Of a DNA stretch of 16,402 bases, positions 1-9,954 are shown one piece after another. The notes beneath the pieces are model-generated. The model was not told the DNA's origin. It did not search any database and worked only from the letters and a program-made list of their open reading frames with translations. A program made the translations under genes and the position numbers. Every line of letters starts with the position of its first letter. The stretch's first letter is position 1. The DNA comes from Chromera velia (taxonomy: Eukaryota; Sar; Chromeraceae). The stretch lies in contig JAHBMJ010002444.1 of NCBI GenBank assembly GCA_018398765.1, positions 2,501 to 18,902 of the forward strand, in the 5' to 3' direction.

Positions 1-176
1 AATAGTTGAGAAGGGGATTGACTTTTTTGTTTCTTCTCTTGTCTCCTCAAGGGGTTGTAGGAGGGGATGTTTCGGCTCTGCCCGGTATGGTCAGGGGAGG
101 CCCTGGGGGGGTGGTGGAGGTGTGTCTGCGGCGGTTATGACAGACCTAAGGGAGAGGTGGGTGACTACTCTTTTAT

Positions 177-1803
177 ATGTTCTGTGCTCTGAGGAGGGGG
201 CCCCCCCTTCCGAAGAAGGCTGGGATGGTGAAAAAGTTGTTGGATGTGTTAGCTATTGTCCCGGTGGATAAGGCTCGAGGTGATCTAGCCTTTCTATATG
301 CATGGAAGTACAGCCAAGCTATAAGAACGGCTTTCATAGATAACCAATCGTATGCTGTCTTGCAACAGATAGACCTTGATTGCACTGTTAATGATCTGGC
401 AAGTAGCATCGCGGACCAGTCTGCTGCCTTGAAGTCTTTTCTTTTATGTTTTAGTCCCTTGAATAGAAGGAAGCATCGTTTTGGGACTGGTCTTTTATAA
501 ACAAAGAGGAAATCTTGGGGGGACGATGGCATTGGTCGGTTGCCCGCGGGCTGGTTGTTTATTAAATATTGCCCGCTTGTCTCGTATGCCTTGCATGGAC
601 GTAAGTCTCTTTTCTCCTTTGCATGTAAATGTTTAAATGGCCTGCTTTGTTACTTTGGCCCTCACTGTGACTTGAACTTGACTTTTTCTTTTCAGGAATG
701 TGTGTCTGTATTCAATGCTGGGTATGGATGTTCCGCTGATCGGTCCGAACGGCTTTTGCTGAAGCTTGACTGGCCTGTTGGTCACATTAAGATGGTTATT
801 GATGATATCAAGGCTTTCTTCCCCTCCCTCCCACGCGATGCCTTTTTGTTGTCACTTAGAAAGTTTATCACGAGGATGAAGGCAGAACCTCGACACAGAT
901 ATATTGTTTTGCCAAAGTTCTGTCCTTTCTGTAAGAAGGAGGCTGGGGGGGCATGTGGAGAGGTATGGATGTTATGCAGACAATATGTGAAGCGTGCTAC
1001 CTTCTTATCCTCTCATAATAAATTCGCAGATACCATCTCATGCCCTATTAATATCCTACCGGAGATCGTTGACCTTGACTTTCGTACTAATCTGATTTAT
1101 ATTCATGGATGACTGATTCGACAGAAGGAAGGCTTCCCTCAGAGGAGCCCATGCTCTCCTGAGGGGGCGAGATTCTTTGCAGTCTGGTAAAAGTTCTCGG
1201 TTGCTGATTCTTTCTCTGTTTCATCTTGGGAAGACAAGTCATGGTTTAATGTACGATATATGGATGACTGCTCTCTTTTTATTCGTTTTCCTGGCTGTGC
1301 TTTTTCTGATGTAATGAGTCTTTGGAATGGGAGCCCTCCTGCTTTACTTTTACAGAAAGATCTTTACAGTCCTGAATGTGTCTTGGAAAGGCAGGGAGGC
1401 TCCATGGTGCTGGGGCTTTGGATTTTTTTTCTCCAACAGGCACCCTCTGTTTTGCTTTTTGCAGCTGTAAACCCTAATCGGGATGCTCTCGTCGAATGGT
1501 ATCATAACCTGTATGCTTTTTCCTTTTCTTGCCTTCATGATTTCGATAATGCTCTTCCATTCCCTCCCTTCCCTACCCTGAAGAGAATTAGATTCATCTA
1601 TGGTTTTTCTTGTATTCCTCGGTTGCAGGGAATGGTCGGACAGATGAGTTCGAATGTATTGTGTTCTTTGCTTTCCGGTAATAGATGAACTGACTTTTCT
1701 TTTTCTTGAATGCTTTCTTCTTCGTTGGCCTTTTCATTTTCTCGTGAAGGTTTTTTCTGATGTTATTGCTCGCTCGAGGAGTCCTTTGTTGATCGCATTA
1801 TAG
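177..1803 (+). pseudogene. Degenerate reverse transcriptase (retroelement relic)
   Basis: One frame (codons starting at 177, 540 and 1260) carries an ordered RT domain. It has an N-terminal DKxxG block near 262-285 followed by a DNxSYxVL block, PLVSY at 573-587, and motif A DDIKAFFPSLPRD with the catalytic Asp at 804-806. Motif B follows at 1119-1187 (GFPQRSPCSPEGA; the family usually has QGSP). Motif C is RYMDD at 1254-1268. A thumb-like tail (KVFSDVIARSRSPLL) continues at 1687-1800 in the next frame. Breaks: TAA 498-500, TGA 1110-1112, TAA 1188-1190 and a frameshift near 1686. The DKxxG start and RYMDD resemble Penelope-like and dinoflagellate-type RTs; that subclass is inferred from memory of the family. 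No endonuclease, GIY-YIG motif, LTR or poly(A) tail was recognised. The 5' part may extend towards the window edge in poorer condition. It is an inactive copy. Confidence 0.85.
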
Positions 1804-2889
1804 AATGAAAGGACTTTCTTTCTTTTTACTGTTCTTGGTTGATTTTGCTACATTCCCTCCTTTGATGATTGATCTTCTTATGTTCTTTCCTGCTTATACC
1901 ATTGAGTGTACTATTCACCTGCTGGAAGCGATAGACAAAAGACAGCAGCAAAGGGGAAAAGAGGGTCGTGCACGTCAGTTTTCATGCCTTGTCCTGTGCT
2001 TCTCGATTGATCAAATGTTGCATTCTTGGAGTCAGTCCGTCTTATATTGGATGCACGGTTCCGGCATGTCAGCACCATTGTATATACGATCAGACCCGTG
2101 ACTTCTTGCGAATGATGCGCGTGTAGAAGGTGCATACATTAATTATTCACTTTTTTCGGCGTCCCCACCCGGATCGCACAAAAGTGGAATTTTTTGCATG
2201 CATTCTTTTTGCTCGATTATTTGACTTACCCAGAAGTGAGAGCATGCCGTCATATTGACTAATCTTGAAGATGGTGATTTCAGTAGAGTCCACCATCGGT
2301 CCCTTAGCAAACAGTACGTGCATAGCAGGACTGTCTCGGCTGTTCGAAGAGAACTAATCATACTAGAACATTCCTACTACCTATAGTGGTATATAAATTA
2401 TAACTGAAATTACGTAAGTTTACATATTTTTTTTTTTTTGTTTCTATCTCTAATTTTATATGTCCAGCTGCAAATGGGGCTTTAAATAAACATAAGTCTT
2501 TTCGGTTTTCCTACTAAATCTCTCCCCAACAAGAATTTTACAGAAACGTAAACTCACAATGTATTGCTATGGTGAATATGTTGAAAATTCTGCTAGAAAT
2601 TCCTTATGAGGAAGTCTTTGTTGTTTTTTGTTCAAATGTTGTAAACTTCATCCTCCATCCTCCTCCAAATGATTCCGCTTTAAATTTCACATTTTAGGAA
2701 TGCAAAAATATTCTCTGTGGTCCAGGAAAAGCCAGCATCCAAGCATATGAAAACAGAAAAGAAAACCAGAGAAATGAAACTGGAACAGACGTCAGCTTTT
2801 GTACGGAATTATCAACCAGACAAGATTTAGAGCATATTGTTTGTTCCAATGAGGGGTCATACACGCAGACAGACAAGAAAGATAAAGAC
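1804..2889. other. No gene recognised; AT-richer spacer
   Basis: Short ORFs of 60-100 codons occur on both strands, but none shows a recognisable domain. Part of 1804-2100 could be decayed 3' sequence of the upstream retroelement. The stretch from about 2370 to 2700 is AT-richer than its surroundings and contains a 13-base T run at 2427-2439. I see no RNA gene or regulatory motif. Confidence 0.5.
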
Positions 2890-3142
2890 TGAAAGGTGGT
2901 TATATGAGGAGACAAGGAAGATGAAAGTAAAGCGGACTTTCTGCAAGCAGACGGGCTAGCAGATAGGATGAAACTGGAGAGGCCCTTAACACGCAGGCAA
3001 GAAAGATGGAAGCTAGCGGAAAGTAGTCATGCAAGCCGGCAAGATAGACAAAAGTGGAGAGTCGTCATGTTCGACAGCGCACGACAGAAGAAAGTAGAGA
3101 CCCGCCAAGCAAGCAAAAAAGAAAGATGGAAATATGAAAGTG
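2890..3142. repeat. Decayed left shoulder of the 38-bp minisatellite
   Basis: Fragments related to the main array unit (GAAAGATGGAAG, GGAGAGGCC, CATGCAAGC, AAAGTGGAGAG) recur here at irregular spacing, with many substitutions and insertions. They become regular at about 3143. This fits older, diverged copies at an array edge. Confidence 0.65.
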
Positions 3143-4325
3143 GAGAGGCCGTCGTGTAAGAAGAAAGAAAGAAAGATGGAAGTGGAGAGGCCGTCATACA
3201 AACAGACAGAGAGACGGAAGTGGAGAGGCTGTTATGCAAACAGAGAGAAAGATGAAAGTGGAAAGGCTGTTATGCAAACAGACAGAAAGATGGAAGTGGA
3301 GAGGCCGTCATGCAAACAGACAAAAAGATGGAAGTAGAGAGGCCGTTGTACAAACAGACAGAAAGATGGAAGTGGAAAGGCCGTCATGCAAACAGACAAA
3401 AAGATGGAAGTGCAGAGGCCGTCATGCAAACAGACAGAAAGATAGAAGTGGAGAGGCTGTCATGGAAACAGACAGAAAGATGGACATGGAGAGGCCGTCG
3501 TGCAAACAGACAGAAAGATGAAAGTGGAGAGGCGCCATGCAAACAGACAGAAAGATGAAAGTGGAGAGGCGCCATACAAACAGACAGAAAGATGGAAGCG
3601 GAGAGGCTGTCATGGAAACAGACAGAAAGATGGAGGTGGAGAGGCCGTCGTGCAAACAGACAGAAAGACGAAAGTGGAGAGGCTGTCATACAAACAGACA
3701 GAAAGATGGAAGTGGAGAGGCCGTCATGCAAACAGACAAAAAGATGGAAGTGGAGAGGCCGTCGTGCAAACAGACAGAAAGATGAAAGTGGAGAGGCTAT
3801 CATATAAACAGACAGAAAGATGGAAGTGGAGAGGCTATCATGCAAACAGACAGAAAGTCGAAAGTGGAGAGGCTGTCATGCAAACAGACAGAAAGATGGA
3901 AGTGAAGAGGCTGTCATGTAAACAGACAGAAAGACGAAAGTGGAGAGGCCGTCGTGCAAACAGACAGAAAGATGAAAATGGAGAGGCCGTCACGCAAACA
4001 GACAGAAAGATGAAAGTGGAGAGGCGCCATGCAAACAGACAGAAAGATGAAAGCGGAGAGGCGCCATGCAAACAGATAGAAAGATGGAAGCGGAGAGGCA
4101 CCATGCAAACAGACAGAAAGATGAAAGTGGAGAGGCCATCATGCAAACAAACAGAAAGATGGAAGTGGAGAGGCCGCCATGCAAACAGACAGAAAGATGA
4201 AAGTGGAGAGGCTGTTATGCAAACAGACAGAAAGATGGAAGTGAAGAGGCCGTCATGCAAAGAGACAGAAAGATGGAAGTGGAGAGGCCGTCATTCAAGC
4301 AGGAAAGGTGAAAGTGGAGAGAAGT
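3143..4325. repeat. Minisatellite array, 38-bp unit, 31 core copies
   Basis: Head-to-tail copies of a unit made of AAACAGACAGAAAGATG, then GAAGTGGAGAGG, then a variable CCGTCATGC end. I counted 31 occurrences of the AGGC core, from the one at about 3147 to the one at about 4290. Most units are 38 bp. A 37-bp variant ending GCGCCATGC is clustered at about 3530-3570 and 4020-4100. Variant ends (CGTCGTGC, GTTATGC, TATCATGC, GTCATGG) recur in patches, as expected from local duplication by unequal exchange or slippage. Because 38 is not a multiple of three and the unit has no stop, long ORFs appear in several frames, including a 284-codon one at 3500-4354. I regard these as by-products of the repeat. 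Confidence 0.95.
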
Positions 4326-4614
4326 TCAACGTCTGCATGTTTATCTTCATATAAGACTTCTGGCCTGAAGATTTGATCCTCTCACCACGTATCCAGACAG
4401 AAGCTTGATTGAACTGTGTATGCAGAGTTCGTAACAAGGTCAGTCAAAAAGCTGCTGCTTAGCTATATGCACAGACGCAGGATTGACTGCAAATTTGGAC
4501 CTACTGGTGGGTCTGTTACCTCCATCCTCCAGATGTACAGGAGAATATGCAGCTATGTCTGTCCCATACCAATTCTTTTTTACCATCGAAGATCCTATAG
4601 CTTAATTTAATGCA
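4326..4614. other. No gene recognised
   Basis: Single-copy sequence between the minisatellite and the GC-rich patch. Only a 64-codon ORF without a recognisable domain is present, and I see no RNA gene or regulatory site. Confidence 0.5.
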
Positions 4615-5115
4615 TTGGCGTGGCCGAGATCGATCTTGTGCCATGCACCGGCGTCCCGCACATATTGCTTGAGGGGCATGTTTCTCTCTGCATGTTCTGC
4701 GGAGGGATGGATTGTTTTCTCACGACCGTTCGCACGGAGCCTGCCATGCGTGACGGATGGGTGTCGCGATCAGGCTTCACTCACGCGCGTTACCCGTTGA
4801 CCCCGGTTAGGGATACCTGGAGACCAGGCCTGGGAATCCTGGGATCCTGGGGATCCTGGGTGCGTCTAGAAAAGCGTGAACCCGACTTCAACCCGTCGCC
4901 ATACATGCGTGCGTCAGATATATGGGTGGCCCCAGAAAGCGACCGCAGAAAGGCTGAATTTACGCCATGCGTGCGTCAGAACATACCTCCGGGCTTTTTT
5001 CCCGGGGAAGGGGGGGTTCCGCGGCTTTTCCGCGGGGAGGGGCGGATTGGCCGGTTAGCTGGCCGGCGTGCGTCAATCGTGCAGTTCTCATTTAATTTTT
5101 TTGCTTTCCGGAGCC
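4615..5115. other. GC-rich patch with short direct and inverted repeats
   Basis: This stretch of about 500 bp is clearly more GC-rich than both flanks. It contains a run of 8-9 bp GGGATCCT-type tandem copies at about 4839-4862, and three copies of GCGTGCGTCA near 4910, 4969 and 5068. CCGCGG flanks a CTTTT spacer (about 5020-5036), which can fold as a hairpin, and GGCCGG flanks TTAGCT (about 5048-5065). A 172-codon ORF on the + strand (4620-5138) shows no recognisable domain and probably reflects low stop density at high GC. Confidence 0.6.
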
Positions 5116-5134
5116 GTTTGCAAGCTTGCTTGCA

Positions 5135-5803
5135 TTAGATAGAGGCAATGAACCACGCAGCGCGAGCATGCATGCACGACACTAGATTATGAACTTCAAG
5201 ATGCTTAGCGACCTGCCGATCAAAACGTATGAGGTCAGCATTTTTATTCTGTAAGAGAGACTCTAGGGTACCTCCCATTTCAAAAATGCAGTGAGCGTTT
5301 CACGCTAGTTTTTGAAGACCGTAAAGTGTCACTAGTATTGAAGGAGATGTTAGTGGGGTGACAGTATGAAAGTCTAGGTTTTTTAGAAGCTGCACTAGGA
5401 CAGCAGTCTGCATATGGACCTGCAAGCGGGACTCGGTGATGCGCTCTAGAAGCCCTTCATATCGAAGAGGGACAGGGGACGGGAAAAGGTGGCAGAGGAC
5501 CATACTTGGAGCTCGGAGAGCCCACAACTACCATCCACCTATGTATACTAATGTTTGCATACAGTGTAAAATGCCTGTAGCTTGGAGACCACGTTCTAGC
5601 GGTGTACTAGGAGAAGGCTCTAAGCCTAGGTCTACCGAAGCATCATCTAGTAAACTTTCGTCTAGTGCATCTAGCAGGCTTATCGAAGCCTCGATAATTT
5701 GAGTGCTAGTGGTTACAAACGGCACAAGGTGAAAAGGGATAACCAGACTGCTGGTGAGATGGTAATGGCCTAAGAAATCAGTGATAAACGCCCGAGTGGT
5801 CAA
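5135..5803 (-). pseudogene. Broken ORF, possibly alpha-helical repeat protein
   Basis: One minus-strand frame of about 222 codons reads from 5803 to a TAA at 5135-5137, with TAG at 5528-5530 and TGA at 5300-5302. The translated segments are leucine-rich and helical in character. One segment has SILVTLYGLQKLA. After the TGA comes EMGGTLESLLQNKNADL followed by VAKHLE, a pattern that resembles an ARM/HEAT-type repeat. An alternative reading of the middle part as a cyclin-box relic was considered and is no stronger. No ATG start is obvious: the first possible codon is a TTG, and a stop lies just upstream. It could also be a chance open frame or exons of a gene whose introns I cannot place. I do not assign a function. 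Confidence 0.3.
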
Positions 5804-6042
5804 AGGGAATATATGAGACTAATCTTGAATTAACATTTTACGCTTTCAGCTTTTTTATCAATAACTGTCATAATAGTACCGCTTAATTGGAGTGAATCAG
5901 ATGCATAGCCATGCAGAGGCCTGCAGCACGCTTTGCAGATACTGTCGATATCATCATACTGAAATGGTCTTTAGGTTAGTCTTTAGGATCAAGAGGTCCT
6001 AATTTAAGTCGAATTCTGCATTCAGGATCCTGAAACTGCTAT

Positions 6043-7975
6043 CTACCAGGCATGAGCTTGAAAGGGTCTGTAGTAGTCTCTCCACTCTTTTTGGCTTACT
6101 ACAGCCACGCGATCGTTGGTCACCTGTTTTGGATATTCTCGACTCGCAAGAATGAAGAGCCAGTCGTGCCCTTCTCTGCAAGCTTTCTTGTACTCGCGGG
6201 AAACATCCAAGCAGCTCACAGCACTCCCATGCTTGGCGTTCCAGCTTTCGCAAAAATATGCGCCTTGAGGGTTCGCAAGCCCCGTCGGCGGTCGCTTGAC
6301 CATCGTGGCGAAGTTTCCTGCAGGTACTCCCTTCGAATTCAGAAACACAGCAGTACATTCTTTCTTTGGACTCATCAGGTCTTGCCGTACTTCTTGACCT
6401 GGACTTCTTTCCTACTTTCTCCCCTTCATCTCGGAAATCTGCTCGTCTGCACACGGCTTTTGACACCCGAATTTCAGAGAGTCCCTTGCTGCTTTGTGCC
6501 CAAATTTCTTGACAGACAGATGTCGATTCTCCACAAGAAAGTCTGCGTCTCCATGCAGCTTTGCCCCTCTATGTAGTTCGCTGTACTTGACGTTTTCCCC
6601 ATCTTCCCGGAAGTACGAACGAAGAACTCGTAAACGTAAACCATATTCCTCGAATTCTCGCCCATCTAGAGACCGATCCTTCTCTTCCTGGAAAAGTGGC
6701 GCGAACCCAAGTAGCACGTGCTTCAGCAGCTCTTTCTTCCATCCCTGCTTGTGGGCGCACCTCAGCCAGAAGAACGGAAGTTCAATAACTTCACTCTCGT
6801 CCTCTAACTGGCGGAGACGAGCAAGGGGAAACTCTTCAACCTTCACTGAACCAACCATTTCCTCTCTGTCCCATACAGGATCAAGACGGAGGGCCTTCAA
6901 GATCAACTGTTCAAAGGCCTTTCTCATTCTGGATATGAAAAGCATGTTCTCGTACAGACTATTTATTATCGAGTAACAGGCTCCAAACAAAACCTGCGCG
7001 CGCCTCTCTTGGTCTTCCGCTGTGACAGACTCTCCCCGATGTTTTCCGCACGCTGTTTCTAAGCCCTCGAGTTCCCGGCCGTGTCCGCCCATTTCCGACA
7101 TTAAAAGCTGCTCTTCTCTCTCTTTGAACACCTCCAAAGGTCGTCCGCGAGTCGACCGTCGGTAGACCGTCTTAACACGCAATATGGACAAATACATCCT
7201 TTTTTGTGGGGAGTTCCACAGCAAATACTGCAGAGGGACCATTGATATCGCAGTCACATATCCAACAACAACGCGCTCAGCTTTATTACAGACCAGGCTT
7301 GCTGCTTCTCGCATAATGCTGTAGAAGAGAATCCCCTGCTTTCGTGGATCTTTGCCTTCCTTCAACAGGTTTTGTATACCGTCGATGCAAAGGATCCCGT
7401 AGCATCCCTCGGGAATCACTGCCTCAATGATTGCTGCCGGACTGGGAAGCTTTGCACTGGCAAGTTTGGGAAACCCTCTCCCTCCGGGCTTCTGCGGAAG
7501 GAGCATGCGAAGCGCCAGAAGGCGACCCACATTGTCTTCAGAGTCTTCAATACTTGAACCGTTCTCAAACATCACATTGAAGACAGCAGCCGGACCTTTT
7601 GCCCAAAACCCACCACACTCTGAGTACCCGCGAATCAACTGAGGCAGCTCGATCCGACAGGAGGCGAGACTTTCCACATCCTGGAACTCCGCTGATCATA
7701 AGCAGCGGATGATGTCGTTTATTCTTGGTGGTCCTGTTTTTGTGGAGAGAATCAAGGGATTCGTACAACTGCGTGAGAAGTTTGTTGTGATCGTTGGGCT
7801 CGGGACTGAAAACCCAATCTGCTCCACCACCTTCCAGCAGCTTATACAGTTCAAAAGAGCCCGTCAATTCATCGATGGAGACCTCGTCTTGTTGGGCTAC
7901 ATGTATTGATAGAGAGACATCACAAAGTTCACATCGGGTGTCTTTCTGCCTGGGAAATATCCGCAGACCAGCCAT
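6043..7975 (-). pseudogene. Crinkler/RHS-type P-loop NTPase-nuclease, disrupted
   Basis: Reading leftwards from an ATG at 7975, the protein has a Walker A motif (GVPGCGKS, about 7682-7705) and then a beta-strand block VFNVMFENG typical of this family. A Walker B-like ILCIDGIQN follows (Gly where Glu is usual), then a VVGYVTAISMVPLQ segment in the sensor position. After a linker comes a restriction-nuclease-like C-terminus (AVFLNSKGVPAGNF, then CESWNAK). It ends in a family-like VVSQKEWRDYYRPF block before the stop at 6043. Breaks: a one-base frame change between about 7660 and 7685, directly after Walker A, and TAG at 6412-6414. The frame extends upstream of the ATG to about 8060 with a hydrophobic stretch but no ATG. 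Known members are oomycete Crinklers and trypanosomatid RHS proteins. The nuclease ExK lysine appears replaced (ESW), so the domain may be inactive. Family call is good; activity is doubtful. Confidence 0.7.
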
Positions 7976-8063
7976 GCAGACAGTCACAAGAAGAAAAGAC
8001 GTTCCACAAAACGCCAGAAGCGACAGCAAAAAAATGTGAGGTAAGATATGAGAGGGGAATATA

Positions 8064-8384
8064 GTTCACATCATGATACATGGAAAACCAGCATCTTCAG
8101 CTGGTGAGAATGGCCGGACACAGGTAGACAGCAGCACACAGACCGCACGAAGAAGAAAAAGAAGAAGAAGACGGGGAAAACCACACACGATCATGAGCGA
8201 AAAAGAACAGTCACACAGTGTGACGGTCACCCAACCGCACGGCAGACAAAAAGAGGACGAAGCCGAACAGAACCCCGACTAGCCTTACCCACTCGTCCAC
8301 TAAAGCATGCACCTAGCCACGCACTCAGACACCCGTTCCTCACAGCCGGATACCCAACCAAAAAGCCTGCCCGCCGCACATACA
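8064..8384. other. No gene recognised; AG-rich stretch
   Basis: The segment upstream of the NTPase pseudogene contains an arginine/lysine-rich 69-codon + strand ORF (8073-8282), driven by a GAAGAAGAAAAAG purine run at about 8149-8172. No domain, RNA gene or promoter element is recognisable. Confidence 0.45.
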
Positions 8385-8885
8385 CAGCGCACTTTCATCT
8401 CGAGACGTCGAATGTAAGCTGGAGAACGGGCGACAAAAAAAAAAACGGGGAAGGCGTGCAGACACTCCAAGCTTAACAAACCATGCAAACCCGAGAGCAG
8501 GCCTTTCGATGCAGGCACACACGTACTTCTCTCATGGCTGGCATCCACACTGCTTGTATGACGGTTCCATCCCACCATGATCGCATGTACAACCGACCAC
8601 ACAACACGCGCATGTCAACTTAAAGAGATGGAGATGCCGAATATGTGATGGAGAATTTGTGTTCGGACGACAAGAAAAAGAAGAGGGGGGTGGGAAGCCT
8701 GCAGACACTGCGCTCAGGCGTTTCACACAGCCAGTCATTTATATATATACAGAGCACTCGCACACTTCCATCTGGCGACGTCGAACGCATGCTGGAGAAA
8801 ACGGAAAAGGCCCGCAGACACTCCAAGCTTGACAGACCATGCAAAGCCGAGACCAGACCTCTTGACGCAGGCACACATGCTAGCC
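8385..8885. repeat. Diverged direct duplication, two to three copies
   Basis: The segment 8385-8528 is repeated in diverged form at about 8755-8885. Shared anchors in the same order are GACGTCGAA, GCTGGAGAA, GCAGACACTCCAAGCTT, ACCATGCAAA, GAGA and GCAGGCACACA. A weaker third copy lies at about 8625-8720 (GATGGAGAA, GCCTGCAGACACTGCGCTC). On the minus strand the two main copies read as similar peptides: CVPASKGLLSGLHGL against CVPASRGLVSALHGL. This follows from the DNA duplication and I do not take it as proof of coding. A run of 11 A residues sits inside the first copy at about 8432. Confidence 0.65.
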
Positions 8886-9036
8886 CGACACGCAGTGTTC
8901 GTCCAACACAATGATGCAAGCTCCTTCATCTTTCTGTGTGGACACTGTACGGTGTGCATATATCTTTGTACATACGTGTTGCTTACATGCATGTTGCTCA
9001 CTAGCTATTGCTATTATCGTTTTTTGGGTACCTTGA

Positions 9037-9756
9037 GGAAACAATGCAGCTGGAGGCAACCGTTACGATCATGGCGCTCGAGCGGCTGCTTCTTTTGGAG
9101 TCGGATTAGCAGCATCTGCAGCTGCGGCAGCTGCTGGGATAGCAGCTCTCTCAGCCCATAACAGGCGGAACTCTTTTGGGACAATATCTACTCCTCCCAG
9201 ATTATCGAGTGCTGACGGCAACAATTCGACTCCGTCCCGTACACCGACGAGGTCTGGCCCGTGGAAACCACGTCACAGCTCGGTGACGCTCTGTCTGTGT
9301 TTCCATAGACGTCAGTGCGAAGCCGAGACTTTGGCTGGAGACCTTGTTGACGAAGCCCCCCTTTCTGATGTTGCGATTGTTGTTGGGGACATCGCAAACC
9401 TTTCAAGGAAGCTCGGGTACTTCGTCAGCTATGTAAATAAAGTTAATGAAAGCGATGGGGGGGCAATCAAAGCCAAACTGTCGGTTGGCCCTCCACCAAC
9501 CATGTGGGGTCTGTGAAGAGTGCCGTACGGTCAGTACACCAGATATTGGATCTTTCCATTTCTCCAGTTTGTCAAAAGACTGCAGACACACTTTCCAGCC
9601 ATTGGATCGTACGATGAAATGATACAAAGGAACTCAAACTGGACACGGGAGTTGGTTCTCAATATCACAAATGCTGGTCCTGCTGCGGCTGACCAGATGG
9701 ATACTCTGCTCAGGATGGAAGCTGGAGCAACCATCCCTGGAGCAGGCATGCCATAA
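9037..9756 (+). pseudogene. Unrecognised ORF interrupted by one TGA
   Basis: One plus-strand frame is open from 9037 to 9756 apart from TGA at 9514-9516. Its order is a Gly/Ala-rich segment (FGVGLAASAAAAAAGIAAL, from 9094), a Ser/Thr/Pro/Arg-rich linker, then a mixed region with LSDVAIVVGDIANLSRKLG. After the TGA come FLQFVKRLQTHFP, SYDEMIQ, NWTRELVLNITNAGP and a TAA-independent end at 9756. Composition and the continuation of plausible protein after the TGA suggest genuine coding ancestry. No ATG opens it; a possible splice acceptor (AATGCAG) lies just before 9051, so it might be a 3' exon. I recognise no family. It may be a decayed element gene or a partial host gene. Confidence 0.4.
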
Positions 9757-9954
9757 GCATTCTCTTTGGGATGGAACAAATCGACAAACTAGGTTAAATC
9801 CGCCTCTCATATATAGGGACACGGCATGCATGAAAAAACCCTCAATCATCTTTGGGATCCAGCAAGCAGAAATATCGATTGCATACATCCGGCCTTCATA
9901 GTTAGAACAGCAATCGAACAGCGCATATGATCAAAGACCTGTTTCTGACATAAT

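Noticed and set aside
601-695. A textbook-looking intron in the RT relic (GTAAGT donor, TTTTCTTTTCAG acceptor, 95 nt).
   Set aside because: The unspliced frame reads PLVSYALHGRK and a helical block through this stretch as expected for an RT between its first blocks and motif A. Splicing would remove that block and change frame.
3143-4325. CRISPR-like array of regularly spaced repeats.
   Set aside because: There are no unique spacers: the whole 38-bp period is repeated. No cas genes are present and the genome is eukaryotic.
3500-4354. 284-codon ORF across the minisatellite as a repeat protein.
   Set aside because: Stop-free repeats give equally long ORFs in other frames and on the other strand. 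No non-repeat domain or start context supports a gene.
6494-6976. Plus-strand ORF of 160 codons opposite the NTPase relic.
   Set aside because: It is a shadow: the minus-strand frame carries the recognisable Walker and family motifs.
9276-9307. Possible 26-nt intron (GTGACG to CCATAG) in the unrecognised ORF.
   Set aside because: It is very short and would shift a frame that is open and plausible without splicing.
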